This document shows positions 14,980 to 23,377 of a DNA stretch of 64,000 nucleotides, piece by piece; the stretch's first letter is position 1; every line of letters starts with the position of its first letter. The DNA is from Nocardia sp. alder85J (GTDB lineage: Bacteria > Actinomycetota > Actinomycetes > Mycobacteriales > Mycobacteriaceae): the NCBI RefSeq assembly GCF_020176955.2, contig NZ_JAIUCZ020000001.1, forward strand, positions 1,116,001-1,180,000, given 5' to 3'. Under the pieces are notes generated by a model, which saw nothing but the letters and a program-made list of their open reading frames with translations, was not told the DNA's origin and did not search any database. The position numbers and the translations under genes are program-made.

Positions 14980-17478
14980 GTGCAGAGAGTCAGACTGTCC
15001 GGAATCCGCACTCGCATTCTCGCTATCGCGTTCGTTCCGAGCCTCACGCTGTTCGGAATCGGCGTCGGCTACACCATCTACCTCGAGGGCGAGGCCGGTA
15101 ACGCCGAGGACTTCTCGCGGTCCATGGCGGGCAGTCTCGCCTTCACCAAGGAGCTGATGACCGCCGAAGAGGGCGAGCGGTTACAGTCGATCGCGCATCT
15201 GTCCGGGCAGGATGCCGATCCGAGCGCGCTGGCCGCGGCGCGGGTGCGCCTGGACAGGCAGCTGGCCAGCCTGGCCGCCGTCGGGTCGCCCATGCAGCGG
15301 GTCGGCGGCGCCGACATGGCCGCGAAAATGGACGCCTTCCGCAAGCTGGTGGACGTGCAATTGCCCGGCGTGCGTGCGGGTGTCGACGCGGGCGCGGTGC
15401 CGATCCCCGATGTGTACAACTTCTATACCGCGATCCTCGACGGCGTCGACAAGGGCAGCAAGATCGTCGGCGAGAGCGCGCCGACCATCGAGACCGCCAT
15501 CTATCAATTGACCTCGCTGAAGCTGTTCCAGGCGCTCGAGGCGAACTCGCGGTCCAGCGCGCTCACCGTCGCGGCGGCCGGAGGCGATCTGTCGCCGAAG
15601 TTGCTGACGGAGTTCAGCAACAATGTCGGCCTGTATCACTCGCTGCTCAACCAGCTGACGAACGATCTGGACGACGCCGACGCGAAGCTGCTGAAGGATC
15701 TGCTCGCGGGACCGGCGATGGCGCAGGTGTCGCAGATGGAGAATGCCCTGCTGCCGTGGTCGCCGACGAAGATCGGTGCCGCGGAACCACTTCCGATGCC
15801 GATCGAGCAGTGGCGGGCGGCCGCGAACTCGGTGGGCGAGGGGCTTTTCGAGATCATCCTCCAGCAGAACGGCCGCAGTAACAGCAGTGCCGCGGATTTG
15901 GCGCATTCGCGGTCGCGTGCGGTGTTGGTCAGTGGTGGTAGTGCGATCGCGTTGGCGATCGTGGCGTTCGCGATCGCGATTTTGCTGGCTAATCGGATCA
16001 TCAGCCGGTTGCGTCGACTGCGGACCGAGACACTCGCGCTGGCGGAGGTGAAGCTGCCGGAAACCATGCGCAAGATCGATGCCGGGGAGCAGGTCGATCC
16101 CGCCGCCGAAGCCGCCGCCCTGGACTTCGGTTCCGACGAGATCGGTGAGGTGGCGCAGGCTTTCAATCGTGCGCACACTGCTGCGGTGTCGGCGGCGATC
16201 ACCGAGGCCCGGACTCGGGAGGGTGTGCGGGCGGTGTTCCTGAACATCGCGCACCGTAGTCAGATCGTGGTGGCCCGGCAGTTGGAGTTGCTGGATCAGG
16301 CGGAGTCGCGGCAGGAGGACCCGGCCCTGCTGGATACTTTCTTCCGGTTGGATCATTTGGCTACGCGTGAGCGTCGTAATGCGGAGAATCTGATCATTCT
16401 CGGTGGTGGTAAGCCGGGCCGGCAGTGGCGGCGTCCGGTGCCGTTGATGGAGCTGGTGCGGTCGGCGGTCGCGGAGACTCTGGACTATGCGCGGGTGAAC
16501 ACGCATCGGTTGCCACGGGTGTTCGTGATGGGCAATGTGGTCGCCGACCTCATGCACTTGCTGGCGGAGTTGGTCGACAATGCGACCGCGTTCTCCCCGC
16601 CGCAGTCGCGGGTGGATGTGACCGGTAACAGTGTGGGTAAGGGTGTGGTCGTCGAGATCAGTGATCAGGGTATGGGGATGCCCGCGGAGGAGTTGGAGCG
16701 CGTCAACGAGATGTTGCGTAATCCCCCGGATTTCGGTTTGGCGACGTTGTCGGCGGATTCTCGTTTGGGTTTGTTCGTGGTGGCGCAGTTGGCGACCCGG
16801 CACGGGATCTCGGTGCGGCTCACCGATTCCGACTACGGGGGTATCCGGGCGATCGTGCTGATCCCGGTCAGCTTGAGCACTACCGACACCCCGGTCGCCG
16901 ACCACCTCCGCGACCGCGTACCCGTACGGCACGACCCGGACGGTCCCGCCGCGGTGACCGGTACCTACTCGATGCCGTCGCTCGAATCTTCCGGCACCAC
17001 CACCGCGTATATGCCGCAGGCGGATCCGGTCGATCCCTTCACGAGTCAGGAGCAACCGAGCTTCGACTTCGGTCGTTCGGTCTTCGACACCGGGCGGCAC
17101 CACATCCCGGCGATCGACACCACGTACCAGCCCCCGCAGTCCAAGCGCCCGGTCCGTGAACGGCCCACTCAGCAGCAGCCTGCCGAGCCGATCGCTCCGG
17201 CGTCTCGCCCGGTCGGCGGCAACGGCGATCCTCGCGTGCCCCTGCCGCGCCGACGCCGGCAGGCCAGTCTCGCACCGGAACTGGCCAACGACCCCGTTGC
17301 CGAACAGTACAATTCGGAACCATCACGTACCGCCGACCAGGCTCGCGACCTGATGTCGGCGATCGAGAACGGTACCCGCAACGGCCGCCGCATGCGTCCG
17401 GACCCTGACCAGGTATCCGCGAATCCCGTGCTCCCGAACGAACAGGAAGGCGAAGGTGACTTCTTCTACCGCAGGTGA
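14980..17478 (+). CDS. cvnA: Nitrate/sulfonate-sensor-domain histidine kinase-like protein of a conservon (CvnA type)
   Basis: An 832-residue membrane sensor. A first membrane helix (about residues 8-30) and a second (about 309-335) bracket an extracytoplasmic helical NIT-type sensor domain. A HAMP-like linker follows, then a DHp-like region with FFRLDHLATRERRNAEN (near 450), then a GHKL ATPase domain (about 520-635) with N-box LAELVDNATAFSPP and G-box DQGMGMP. The last ~190 residues are Pro/Arg/Gln-rich and disordered. This is the standard first gene of Streptomyces/Nocardia conservons, whose products form a membrane-associated signalling complex with a small GTPase. It is followed by the three other conservon genes with overlaps. 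Confidence 0.93.
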   Translation: MQRVRLSGIRTRILAIAFVPSLTLFGIGVGYTIYLEGEAGNAEDFSRSMAGSLAFTKELMTAEEGERLQSIAHLSGQDADPSALAAARVRLDRQLASLAAVGSPMQRVGGADMAAKMDAFRKLVDVQLPGVRAGVDAGAVPIPDVYNFYTAILDGVDKGSKIVGESAPTIETAIYQLTSLKLFQALEANSRSSALTVAAAGGDLSPKLLTEFSNNVGLYHSLLNQLTNDLDDADAKLLKDLLAGPAMAQVSQMENALLPWSPTKIGAAEPLPMPIEQWRAAANSVGEGLFEIILQQNGRSNSSAADLAHSRSRAVLVSGGSAIALAIVAFAIAILLANRIISRLRRLRTETLALAEVKLPETMRKIDAGEQVDPAAEAAALDFGSDEIGEVAQAFNRAHTAAVSAAITEARTREGVRAVFLNIAHRSQIVVARQLELLDQAESRQEDPALLDTFFRLDHLATRERRNAENLIILGGGKPGRQWRRPVPLMELVRSAVAETLDYARVNTHRLPRVFVMGNVVADLMHLLAELVDNATAFSPPQSRVDVTGNSVGKGVVVEISDQGMGMPAEELERVNEMLRNPPDFGLATLSADSRLGLFVVAQLATRHGISVRLTDSDYGGIRAIVLIPVSLSTTDTPVADHLRDRVPVRHDPDGPAAVTGTYSMPSLESSGTTTAYMPQADPVDPFTSQEQPSFDFGRSVFDTGRHHIPAIDTTYQPPQSKRPVRERPTQQQPAEPIAPASRPVGGNGDPRVPLPRRRRQASLAPELANDPVAEQYNSEPSRTADQARDLMSAIENGTRNGRRMRPDPDQVSANPVLPNEQEGEGDFFYRR

Positions 17479-17884
17479 TTTGAACTGGCTGCTCGATGAT
17501 CTCGTCGACCGTCTCGCCGGTGTCCGCTACGCCGTGGTGCATTCCACCGACGGGTTGCTGCTGGGCCGGTGCACCTCGATGACCCGGGAGGACGCCGAAC
17601 ACTTCGGCGCCATGTCCTCCACTCTCTATGGGCTGGCCCGCAGTGCCGGGACCCGGTTCCGCGGTGGTGCGGTGCGGCAGGCGGTCATCGAACTCGAGTC
17701 CGCGGTCCTGTTCGTGACCGCCGCCGGCGCCAACGCGTGCCTGGCGATCCAGGCCAACGACGACGCGAATCTGGGTATGGTCGCGTACGAGATGAACATC
17801 ACGGTGCAGCGGTTGGGTAACTATCTGTCGACGGCTCCTCGTTCGCGTGGTCTGGCCGGGCAAGTTCCGCCTCGAATGCCGTGA
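17456..17884 (+). CDS. cvnB: Roadblock/LC7-domain protein of the conservon (CvnB type)
   Basis: A 142-residue protein that is essentially one Roadblock/LC7 domain: LNWLLDDLVDRLAGVRYAVV, the STDGLLLGRC turn, RGGAVRQAVIELESAVLFV and the final MVAYEMNITVQRL helix. Roadblock proteins dimerise and act as regulators of small Ras-like GTPases; here the partner is CvnD. GTG 17456 lies inside the end of cvnA (23-bp overlap) after AGGAAGGCGAAG, so expression is coupled. Confidence 0.93.
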   Translation: MTSSTAGDLNWLLDDLVDRLAGVRYAVVHSTDGLLLGRCTSMTREDAEHFGAMSSTLYGLARSAGTRFRGGAVRQAVIELESAVLFVTAAGANACLAIQANDDANLGMVAYEMNITVQRLGNYLSTAPRSRGLAGQVPPRMP

Positions 17885-17896
17885 CGGCAGGATGCC

Positions 17897-18268
17897 ATGA
17901 CGCACTACGACACTTCCTGGTTCGACGAAGACGCTCCGTTGCTGCGTCCCTACGCGGTGACCCGGGGCCGTACCGTCGGTGCTGGTCATGACCTCGACAT
18001 GCTCACCCTCGTGGTGGTCGCCGATCGGCCACCACAGCTGCGGTACACCGAACCGGAGTACGCAGACGTCCTGCGGCTGTGCCGGATTGCGCACTCCGTC
18101 GCGGAGGTGTCGGCGCATCTGCGCCTTCCCCTCGCGGTCACCAAGATCGTCGTCGGCGACCTGATCGGTGACGGCTACCTCAACTTCCGGGCCCCTCTCA
18201 ACACCGAGATCGGGCCCCACGACGTACATCTATTGCGAGCGGTTCTCGATGGCATTCGTAGACTCTGA
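17897..18268 (+). CDS. cvnC: DUF742-domain protein of the conservon (CvnC type)
   Basis: A 123-residue DUF742 protein. Features are an N-terminal LLRPYAVTRGRT, then a winged-helix-like middle (LCRIAHSVAEVSAHLRLPLAVTKIVVGDL) and a short C-terminal helix LLRAVLDGIRRL. The middle resembles a small HTH domain, and conservon CvnC proteins have been proposed to be the output or adaptor subunit, though this is not settled. It starts 12 bp after cvnB and its end overlaps cvnD by 20 bp. Confidence 0.92.
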   Translation: MTHYDTSWFDEDAPLLRPYAVTRGRTVGAGHDLDMLTLVVVADRPPQLRYTEPEYADVLRLCRIAHSVAEVSAHLRLPLAVTKIVVGDLIGDGYLNFRAPLNTEIGPHDVHLLRAVLDGIRRL

Positions 18269-18848
18269 CCCCGCGGCCGGGCAACAACAGCTGGCCGCTT
18301 CCGTGAAGATCCTGATCGCCGGTGGTTTCGGGGTCGGTAAGACCACGATGGTGGCGTCGATCAGTGAGGTGGCGCCTCTGCGTACGGAGGAGTTGATCAC
18401 CGAGACGTCGGTGGGTGTCGACGATCTCTCCGGTGTGGAGGGTAAGAAGACCACGACTGTCGCGTTGGATTTCGGGCGTATCACGATCGATTCGGGTCTG
18501 GTGCTGTATCTGTTCGGTACTCCGGGTCAGGATCGGTTCTGGTTCCTGTGGGATGAATTGGCTCGTGGTGCCCTGGGCGCGGTGGTGATCGCGGATACCC
18601 GCCGGTTGGAGAGTTCGTTCGCGGCGATCGATTTCTTCGAGAAGCGGGGGGTGACGTTCACCATCGCGGTGAACTGTTTCGAAGGTGCCCCGGTGTATAC
18701 CACCGACGAGGTTCGTGACGCTCTGGATCTCGACGGGTACACACCCGTGGTCTTCTGCGACGCCCGCGACCGCGGCGCGGTGAAGACCGTCCTGATGACG
18801 CTGATGGAGCACCTCATCAGCCGGGCCAGCGTGAACGTCCGACCCTGA
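18249..18848 (+). CDS. cvnD: GTP-binding protein of the conservon (CvnD type)
   Basis: A 199-residue Ras-like GTPase. The P-loop is GGFGVGKTT (residues 25-33), the switch I threonine region lies in TSVGVDDLSG, and the G3 motif is FGTPGQDRF. The FGTPGQ form is characteristic of the bacterial conservon/MglA-like group. It is expected to switch between GDP and GTP states under influence of the Roadblock partner and the sensor kinase at the membrane. The start overlaps cvnC by 20 bp; it closes the four-gene operon. Confidence 0.94.
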   Translation: MAFVDSDPAAGQQQLAASVKILIAGGFGVGKTTMVASISEVAPLRTEELITETSVGVDDLSGVEGKKTTTVALDFGRITIDSGLVLYLFGTPGQDRFWFLWDELARGALGAVVIADTRRLESSFAAIDFFEKRGVTFTIAVNCFEGAPVYTTDEVRDALDLDGYTPVVFCDARDRGAVKTVLMTLMEHLISRASVNVRP

Positions 18849-19035
18849 TCGCTCGGCGGCTGCGCCCGGCGAACGACTTGATCTCCGCATGCGATACCGG
18901 CGGGTCGCTGTCGCAGTGGGTGAGGGCGTGCCACGGCGCCATGCTGGTCGCCGCCGGTGAGGTCGATGTGTTCCTGCAGTGGGATGCCGCGGATTCCCGA
19001 AGGTTTCTTCGGTGCCGATCGGATCGGGCGGTGGC

Positions 19036-20190
19036 TCAGCCGCCGAAATTCACCGGCGTCCATGAGTGTCCGCCGTCGTCGGTCAGCAACATCCGCCTGG
19101 GCCACAGTGCCACCGGATAGCCGTGGATCACTTCGGATTCGACCACGAAACCTCGGCTCGCCGTGATGAATTCGGATGAGAGGCTGTCCTCGTCCTGGCC
19201 CGGGTAGGTGACCGTCCAGTGACCACCGCCATCGAATGACGTCGACAGGGCATTGTCGTTGCAGAAGACGAGGTCCGACGCGGTGAACGCGCCCGCCAGC
19301 TGCGCATACCGAAGATTCTGCGGGACGGTCGCGATTTCTGTGAAGCTGTCTCCGCCGTTGTTCGACACCAGCAGCCGCTGACCTGTGTCGGTGGACCCGG
19401 GTGCGGCGCTACAGATCGCCACCAGATCCTGTGCGGGGGTCGTATCCACCGTCAGCGGGCTGGCCGGCGCGCACGGCGGATTCCATGGCACCCATCGACC
19501 GGCGGTAAGCCGGGCGCCTGCCGTCGTCTCGCCCTGACTCACCACTACCCACCCGCCGTCGCCGCGCAGGTGCAGCCGTACGTACGAGTGCTCGACATCG
19601 GTGAGACCAGCGGCGATCCTGGTCTCGCTCCAGTCGTCGAATGCGACCGGACCGGAACGGATCACGACGCCCTCGCGGTCCGCCGCCGCTATCCGCACCA
19701 GCCCGTTCGACACCTCGATGTCCGCGGGAGCGGGACCCAGGCGGTACCAACTGCTCGCGCCATCGTGGGTAACCCACAGCGCGTCCTCGACGATCGCCCA
19801 GCCATTGCGTGCATCGGCGAACAGCAGCCTGCGGGCGGACACATCGACCTTGCCCGGACCCGGTCCGAACGGAATCGGCGGCGTCGTGACCGCTTGCCAG
19901 CTGTGTCCGCCGTCGGTGGTGTGCCGTATCTGCGGACACAGCGCGGCGGCGCAGGGGAGCAGGTGACCGAGTGCCCAACCTTCGTCGACGGTCGCGAAAG
20001 TCACCGAGTCCGGCTGGAATCCGGTGACGAGCGGACCGGCGGTCGTGGTCGGGTGCGCGGCCGGCGTGGCCGCCGGGACCTGCGTCGAATGTCCGGACAC
20101 CAGGCAAGCGACGAGCACAGCCACCCCCGCCATCCCGAGTATCCCGATGCCGATCGATCGACGACCGGGTCGCCGCAACACCCGTCCCAT
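19036..20190 (-). CDS. Exported beta-propeller (BNR/YCF48-like) protein
   Basis: A 384-residue protein with one N-terminal hydrophobic segment (IGIGILGMAGVAVLVACLVSG), which may be an anchor or a cleaved signal, an Ala/Pro/Thr linker, and a repeat domain. Repeats of the BNR/Asp-box type are visible as HTTDGGHSWQ, VTHDGASSWYR, VSNNGGDSFTE, TSFDGGGHWTV and LTDDGGHSWTP, spaced so as to form a beta-propeller. Such domains occur in sialidases and in photosystem assembly factors; no sialidase active-site arginine set is evident, so the role is probably binding or scaffolding outside the membrane. ATG 20190 is preferred to the GTG directly before it. Confidence 0.8.
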   Translation of the reverse strand: MGRVLRRPGRRSIGIGILGMAGVAVLVACLVSGHSTQVPAATPAAHPTTTAGPLVTGFQPDSVTFATVDEGWALGHLLPCAAALCPQIRHTTDGGHSWQAVTTPPIPFGPGPGKVDVSARRLLFADARNGWAIVEDALWVTHDGASSWYRLGPAPADIEVSNGLVRIAAADREGVVIRSGPVAFDDWSETRIAAGLTDVEHSYVRLHLRGDGGWVVVSQGETTAGARLTAGRWVPWNPPCAPASPLTVDTTPAQDLVAICSAAPGSTDTGQRLLVSNNGGDSFTEIATVPQNLRYAQLAGAFTASDLVFCNDNALSTSFDGGGHWTVTYPGQDEDSLSSEFITASRGFVVESEVIHGYPVALWPRRMLLTDDGGHSWTPVNFGG

Positions 20191-20370
20191 CACACCCCCA
20201 CCCGGTCGAGTGCTCGAGCCGGCACCCCGTTCCGCCGAGCACCATTATGCCTTCGACGCGACCACCGACGGAACGAGCGCCGCTGTGGTGGCGGACTGTC
20301 CGACTCCGGGCGGCTGGCCGGTTTGCCGGAGGTCTTGTCGACGGAGCTCGAGTCGCGGGCGGTGGCGAGG

Positions 20371-20940
20371 TCATGCTCGACGGCCGGGTGGGCGCAGGCC
20401 GTCGAGCACGATGGCAACGCGTTTGGCGCGGTCTGCGGGGTGGGCTGCCGGGTGGGTATCGACGGCCAGGACGGCGGCGGCGATGGCGTGGACGTCGGCG
20501 AGATCGATGTCGTCGCGGATCGTTCCCTCGGCCTGGGCCCGGTCGAGCAGGAGCGCGAGTTCGGCGTTCATCTCTCGCCCGGCGGTCTGCATGTCCTCGC
20601 CGCCGTCGGCCTCCTCGAACACCGATGCCAGCGACCGGTTGTGGCGCGCTTGTTCGACGGTCGTGGTGAGAAACGTGATGAATGCCGTGTCGGCGTCGTG
20701 TTCGGCTCGCAACTGTCGCGCCAGTTGCGTCAGCTCCCGCAATCGTTCGGTGATGATCGCCGAGAACAGCGCCTGTTTGGTCGGGAAATGGCGGTGCACG
20801 GTGCCTTGTGCGACGTCGGCGCGGCGGGCGATCTCGCGCAGATTGGCCTGCGGGCCCAGGGCATCGAAGGCCGACCGAGCCGCGGTGAGGATTTTGGCGC
20901 GGTTGTCGCGCGCGTCGGCGCGCAGGATGTGGTCGTTCAC
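20371..20940 (-). CDS. TetR-family repressor
   Basis: A 189-residue protein with the HTH at about residues 10-55 (AKILTAARSAFDALG, then LREIARRADVAQGTVHRHFP) and a helical ligand domain with FEEADGGEDMQTAGREMNAE. GTG 20940 is chosen because homology starts there and GAGGGG lies nine bases upstream; a longer frame would include the operator sequences. It is divergent from the NAD(P)-binding oxidoreductase at 21039 and separated from it by two clear palindromes sharing GGGTCA half sites, so it almost certainly represses that gene and itself. Confidence 0.92.
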   Translation of the reverse strand: MNDHILRADARDNRAKILTAARSAFDALGPQANLREIARRADVAQGTVHRHFPTKQALFSAIITERLRELTQLARQLRAEHDADTAFITFLTTTVEQARHNRSLASVFEEADGGEDMQTAGREMNAELALLLDRAQAEGTIRDDIDLADVHAIAAAVLAVDTHPAAHPADRAKRVAIVLDGLRPPGRRA

Positions 20941-20964
20941 CGGCGGAATCCCCTCGTTGACAAA

Positions 20965-21010
20965 CGGGTCATCTGACCCGCATAGTTCTAACCGGGTCAT
21001 GTGACCCGGT
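20965..21010. promoter_or_regulatory. Tandem TetR operators between repressor and oxidoreductase
   Basis: CGGGTCATCTGACCCG (20965-20980) has perfect GGGTCA/TGACCC arms around a two-base centre. ACCGGGTCATGTGACCCGGT (20991-21010) is a 20-bp palindrome with only the central pair mismatched. Both share the half site GGGTCA; their centres are 28 bp apart. Two operators in one divergent intergene fit a TetR repressor controlling both directions. Confidence 0.85.
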
Positions 21011-21038
21011 TTTGTCCGTCAGACTAACAGGAGCTCGT

Positions 21039-21908
21039 ATGTTTCTTGTCACCGGAGCCAACGGCGAACTTTTCGGTCGGCCGGTTCTCGACCAGCTGCG
21101 CCGGCTGGCACCCGAGGCCGACATCGTGGCCGGAACTCGCGATCCCGGCTCCGCTGCCGGGCTCGCCGCGACCGGAGTCCGGGTGCGCCGGGTCGACTTC
21201 GACGACCCGGCGTCGCTGGCCTCGGCGTTCGAGGGTGCGACGTCGGTGTTGATCAACGGCACCAATTACGGCACCCCGGCCGAGCGCCGGGCAGGCCAGC
21301 ACGCTGTCGCGATCCGGGCGGCGGTCGAGGCCGGCGTCGGGCGCATCGTCTATACGAGCTGGCCGGACCCGGACTTGTACCCGTTGCCGATCATGTCCGA
21401 CTTCGTCGAGTCGGAGGCATTGCTGCGCAGCCTGTCGGCCGATGCGACGATCGTGCGCACCACCTACGGCCTGGCTCACACCGTCGGCCGCGATGTGACG
21501 ACCGCGATGGCGAGCGGGACACTCGCGGCCCCGGCCGGTCGGGCGCGCACAGCGCCGGCTCACATCGATGACCTCGCCGAGGCCACCGCGCGGGTACTCG
21601 TCTCGGACGAGCACCGCGGCAACCTCTACACGCTCACCGCCTCCGACAGCATCGACTGGACCGATCTGGCCGCACTCGCCGCCGCGACCACCGGTAAGCC
21701 GATCGACTATCGGCCCGTCACCGACGACGAGTTCGCCGCCACCGTTGCCGCGCAAGGCTTCCCCGCTGATCTGGTCGACATCCTGCTCGGTGTCTACCGC
21801 GCGTTCCGTGCCGGCTGGACCAGCACCCCGACCGACGACCTCGCCACGATCCTGCGACGCCCGCCCAAGCGCGCCGCCGAGGCCGTCGCTGCCGTGATCA
21901 CCGCCTGA
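21039..21908 (+). CDS. NAD(P)-binding oxidoreductase, NmrA/QOR2-like atypical SDR
   Basis: A 289-residue atypical short-chain dehydrogenase. The N-terminal nucleotide site is MFLVTGANGELFGRPVLDQL, followed by AGTRDP and VRRVDFDDPASL, the pattern of NmrA-like/quinone-reductase-2-like proteins. No YxxxK catalytic pair is apparent, which is usual in this group; members act as NADPH sensors or quinone/azo reductases. CAGGAGCTCGT precedes ATG 21039. It is the probable target of the divergent TetR repressor and is followed by a strong hairpin. Confidence 0.9.
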   Translation: MFLVTGANGELFGRPVLDQLRRLAPEADIVAGTRDPGSAAGLAATGVRVRRVDFDDPASLASAFEGATSVLINGTNYGTPAERRAGQHAVAIRAAVEAGVGRIVYTSWPDPDLYPLPIMSDFVESEALLRSLSADATIVRTTYGLAHTVGRDVTTAMASGTLAAPAGRARTAPAHIDDLAEATARVLVSDEHRGNLYTLTASDSIDWTDLAALAAATTGKPIDYRPVTDDEFAATVAAQGFPADLVDILLGVYRAFRAGWTSTPTDDLATILRRPPKRAAEAVAAVITA

Positions 21909-21972
21909 CGACGGATTCACGCGTTCGCCGAGAATGGCACGGTCGTACCACCGACCACAGTTTTCGAGGAAT

Positions 21973-21989
21973 TACGTATTGGATACGTA
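21973..21989. repeat. Short perfect inverted repeat
   Basis: TACGTAT-TGG-ATACGTA is a perfect 7-bp inverted repeat with a 3-base centre, in the non-coding stretch 21909-22170. Its right edge overlaps one arm (21986-21996) of an 11-bp inverted repeat, CGTAGCGTTGG/CCAACGCTACG, whose other arm is at 22152-22162. It may be an operator or part of a small element. Confidence 0.5.
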
Positions 21990-22050
21990 GCGTTGGCTGC
22001 GACCAAACGTAAACGAATCAAAACCACGGTCGTGCAGGGGATAGCCGCAG

Positions 22051-22087
22051 CCTGACCGCCGATAAGGTTCACTTATCGGCGGTCAGG
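22051..22087. terminator. Strong 16-bp hairpin
   Basis: The arms 22051-22066 and 22072-22087 are perfectly complementary over 16 bp (left arm CCTGACCGCCGATAAG) around a 5-base loop GTTCA. There is no U-run after it, as often in high-GC actinobacteria. It lies between the oxidoreductase (stop 21908) and the coiled-coil gene (start 22171) and would end transcription in either direction; an RNA or element role is also possible. Confidence 0.7.
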
Positions 22088-22170
22088 GTGGAATCGTCCG
22101 GAAATACGGCGGTGGGTTTCGTTGCGTGTCAATCCGTTTGATATGACGAAACCAACGCTACGATTTACCG

Positions 22171-23289
22171 GTGTCGAACGTTTGCAACTATCCGGGCTGT
22201 TCGCGGCCCATCACGCGCGCGGGTGGACCCGGGCGGCCGTCGGAATACTGTGATCACCCGGAGCACACCCGGTGGCGAGCCTGGCGGGAGCGGCAGCGGC
22301 AACAGCAGGGGGTCGAGGCACCCGCCGCCAACGTCACTGTGACGCAACAGGGTCCGGCGACCGCGGCGCGGTTGCGGGCCGATGAGCTGCTCGTTCAGTT
22401 CCGTGCGCTGGCGGGGCAGGTGGACGGCACCCTGAAAGCCGCGGTCGCCGAGCTGTCCACGCTGGCGGATCCGGCGGTGGCCGAGGCGCAGATCCAGGCG
22501 GTGCAGGCGGATGCCGCGCGGCGGATCGCCGAGGCGGAGATGGCGACCGTCGCCGCCGAGCAGGCGCGCCGGGAGGCCGAGGACTCGCGGGACGCCGCGG
22601 AAGCGGCGGCCGAAGATGCCGCTGTCGCCGCCGAATCCGCGGAGGCCCGGATCGCCGAGGCCCTCACCGCGCGCGACGATGCGGTGCGCGAGGTCGAGAA
22701 GGTTGCCAAACAGGCCGCCGACGAGGTGTTCGAGGCGCGGACCGCGGCGGAGGCGGAGGCGCGCTCCGCGCGGCGTGCGGCCGCCGACGAGGTGCAGCGG
22801 GCCCGGGAGCAGGCGGCCGAGGAGATCGGGCTGGCCCGGCAGAAGGCGGCCGCCGAGGCCGAGCGCGCGAAGCGCGAAGCGGCCCAGCAGGTCACCGCGG
22901 CGGCCGCGGAACGCGATCTGGCGGTCCAACGGGTCGCGGATGCCGAGCGGGCCATCACCCGGGCCGAGGCGGCGGTGGCCGAACGCACCCAGGCCGTGGC
23001 CGAGGGCAAACAGGAGTTGACCCGCGCTCGGGCCGAGACCGATACCGTGCGAGCCGAACTCGCCGAGTTGCGCCGACAGGCCGCCGCCGATGTCGCCACA
23101 GTGCGGTCCGAGGCGGCCACAACGCTCGAACAGGCCCAGCGGGAGTTCGCCGAGCGGCTCACCGCCGCCGACGAGGCACGAGTGCAGACGCTGCGACGCG
23201 CCGAACGGGCCGAACGGCTGCTGGACGAGTTGCTCGCCGATACGCGAGGTTCCGGTGGCGATCGCCGAAAAGGTGACGGAAATCCGTAA
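22171..23289 (+). CDS. Zinc-motif coiled-coil protein of unknown function
   Basis: A 372-residue, Ala/Glu/Arg-rich protein. Residues 1-40 hold a likely metal site, CNYPGC followed by PSEYCDHPEHTRWRAWRER (Cys/His ligands). From about residue 60 to 365 it is an almost unbroken helix with heptad-like runs (AEAERAKREAAQQV, ADEVQRAREQAAEEI), a long coiled coil; the tail is Gly/Arg/Asp-rich. No membrane segment or signal peptide is seen. Similar architectures occur in KfrA-like DNA-binding coiled-coil proteins, but the N-terminus here is zinc-type and not HTH, so I do not assign a function. GTG 22171 lies seven bases after a -10-like TACGAT, suggesting leaderless translation. Confidence 0.82.
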   Translation: MSNVCNYPGCSRPITRAGGPGRPSEYCDHPEHTRWRAWRERQRQQQGVEAPAANVTVTQQGPATAARLRADELLVQFRALAGQVDGTLKAAVAELSTLADPAVAEAQIQAVQADAARRIAEAEMATVAAEQARREAEDSRDAAEAAAEDAAVAAESAEARIAEALTARDDAVREVEKVAKQAADEVFEARTAAEAEARSARRAAADEVQRAREQAAEEIGLARQKAAAEAERAKREAAQQVTAAAAERDLAVQRVADAERAITRAEAAVAERTQAVAEGKQELTRARAETDTVRAELAELRRQAAADVATVRSEAATTLEQAQREFAERLTAADEARVQTLRRAERAERLLDELLADTRGSGGDRRKGDGNP

Positions 23290-23377
23290 CCCGTTGTTTT
23301 CGCCGGTCCGAAACCCCTTCGCGCCGGCACCAGGAAATCCGGGAATAGCCGACTCCCGGTCGGGTAAGGTCCCGACC

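Noticed and set aside
14282..15157. Plus-strand frame across the 594-bp gap before the conservon
   Set aside because: Arg/Ser/Pro-biased, overlaps both flanking genes, no domain.
15181..17103. 640-codon minus-strand frame antisense to the conservon sensor kinase
   Set aside because: Arg/His-biased mirror of a well-supported kinase gene.
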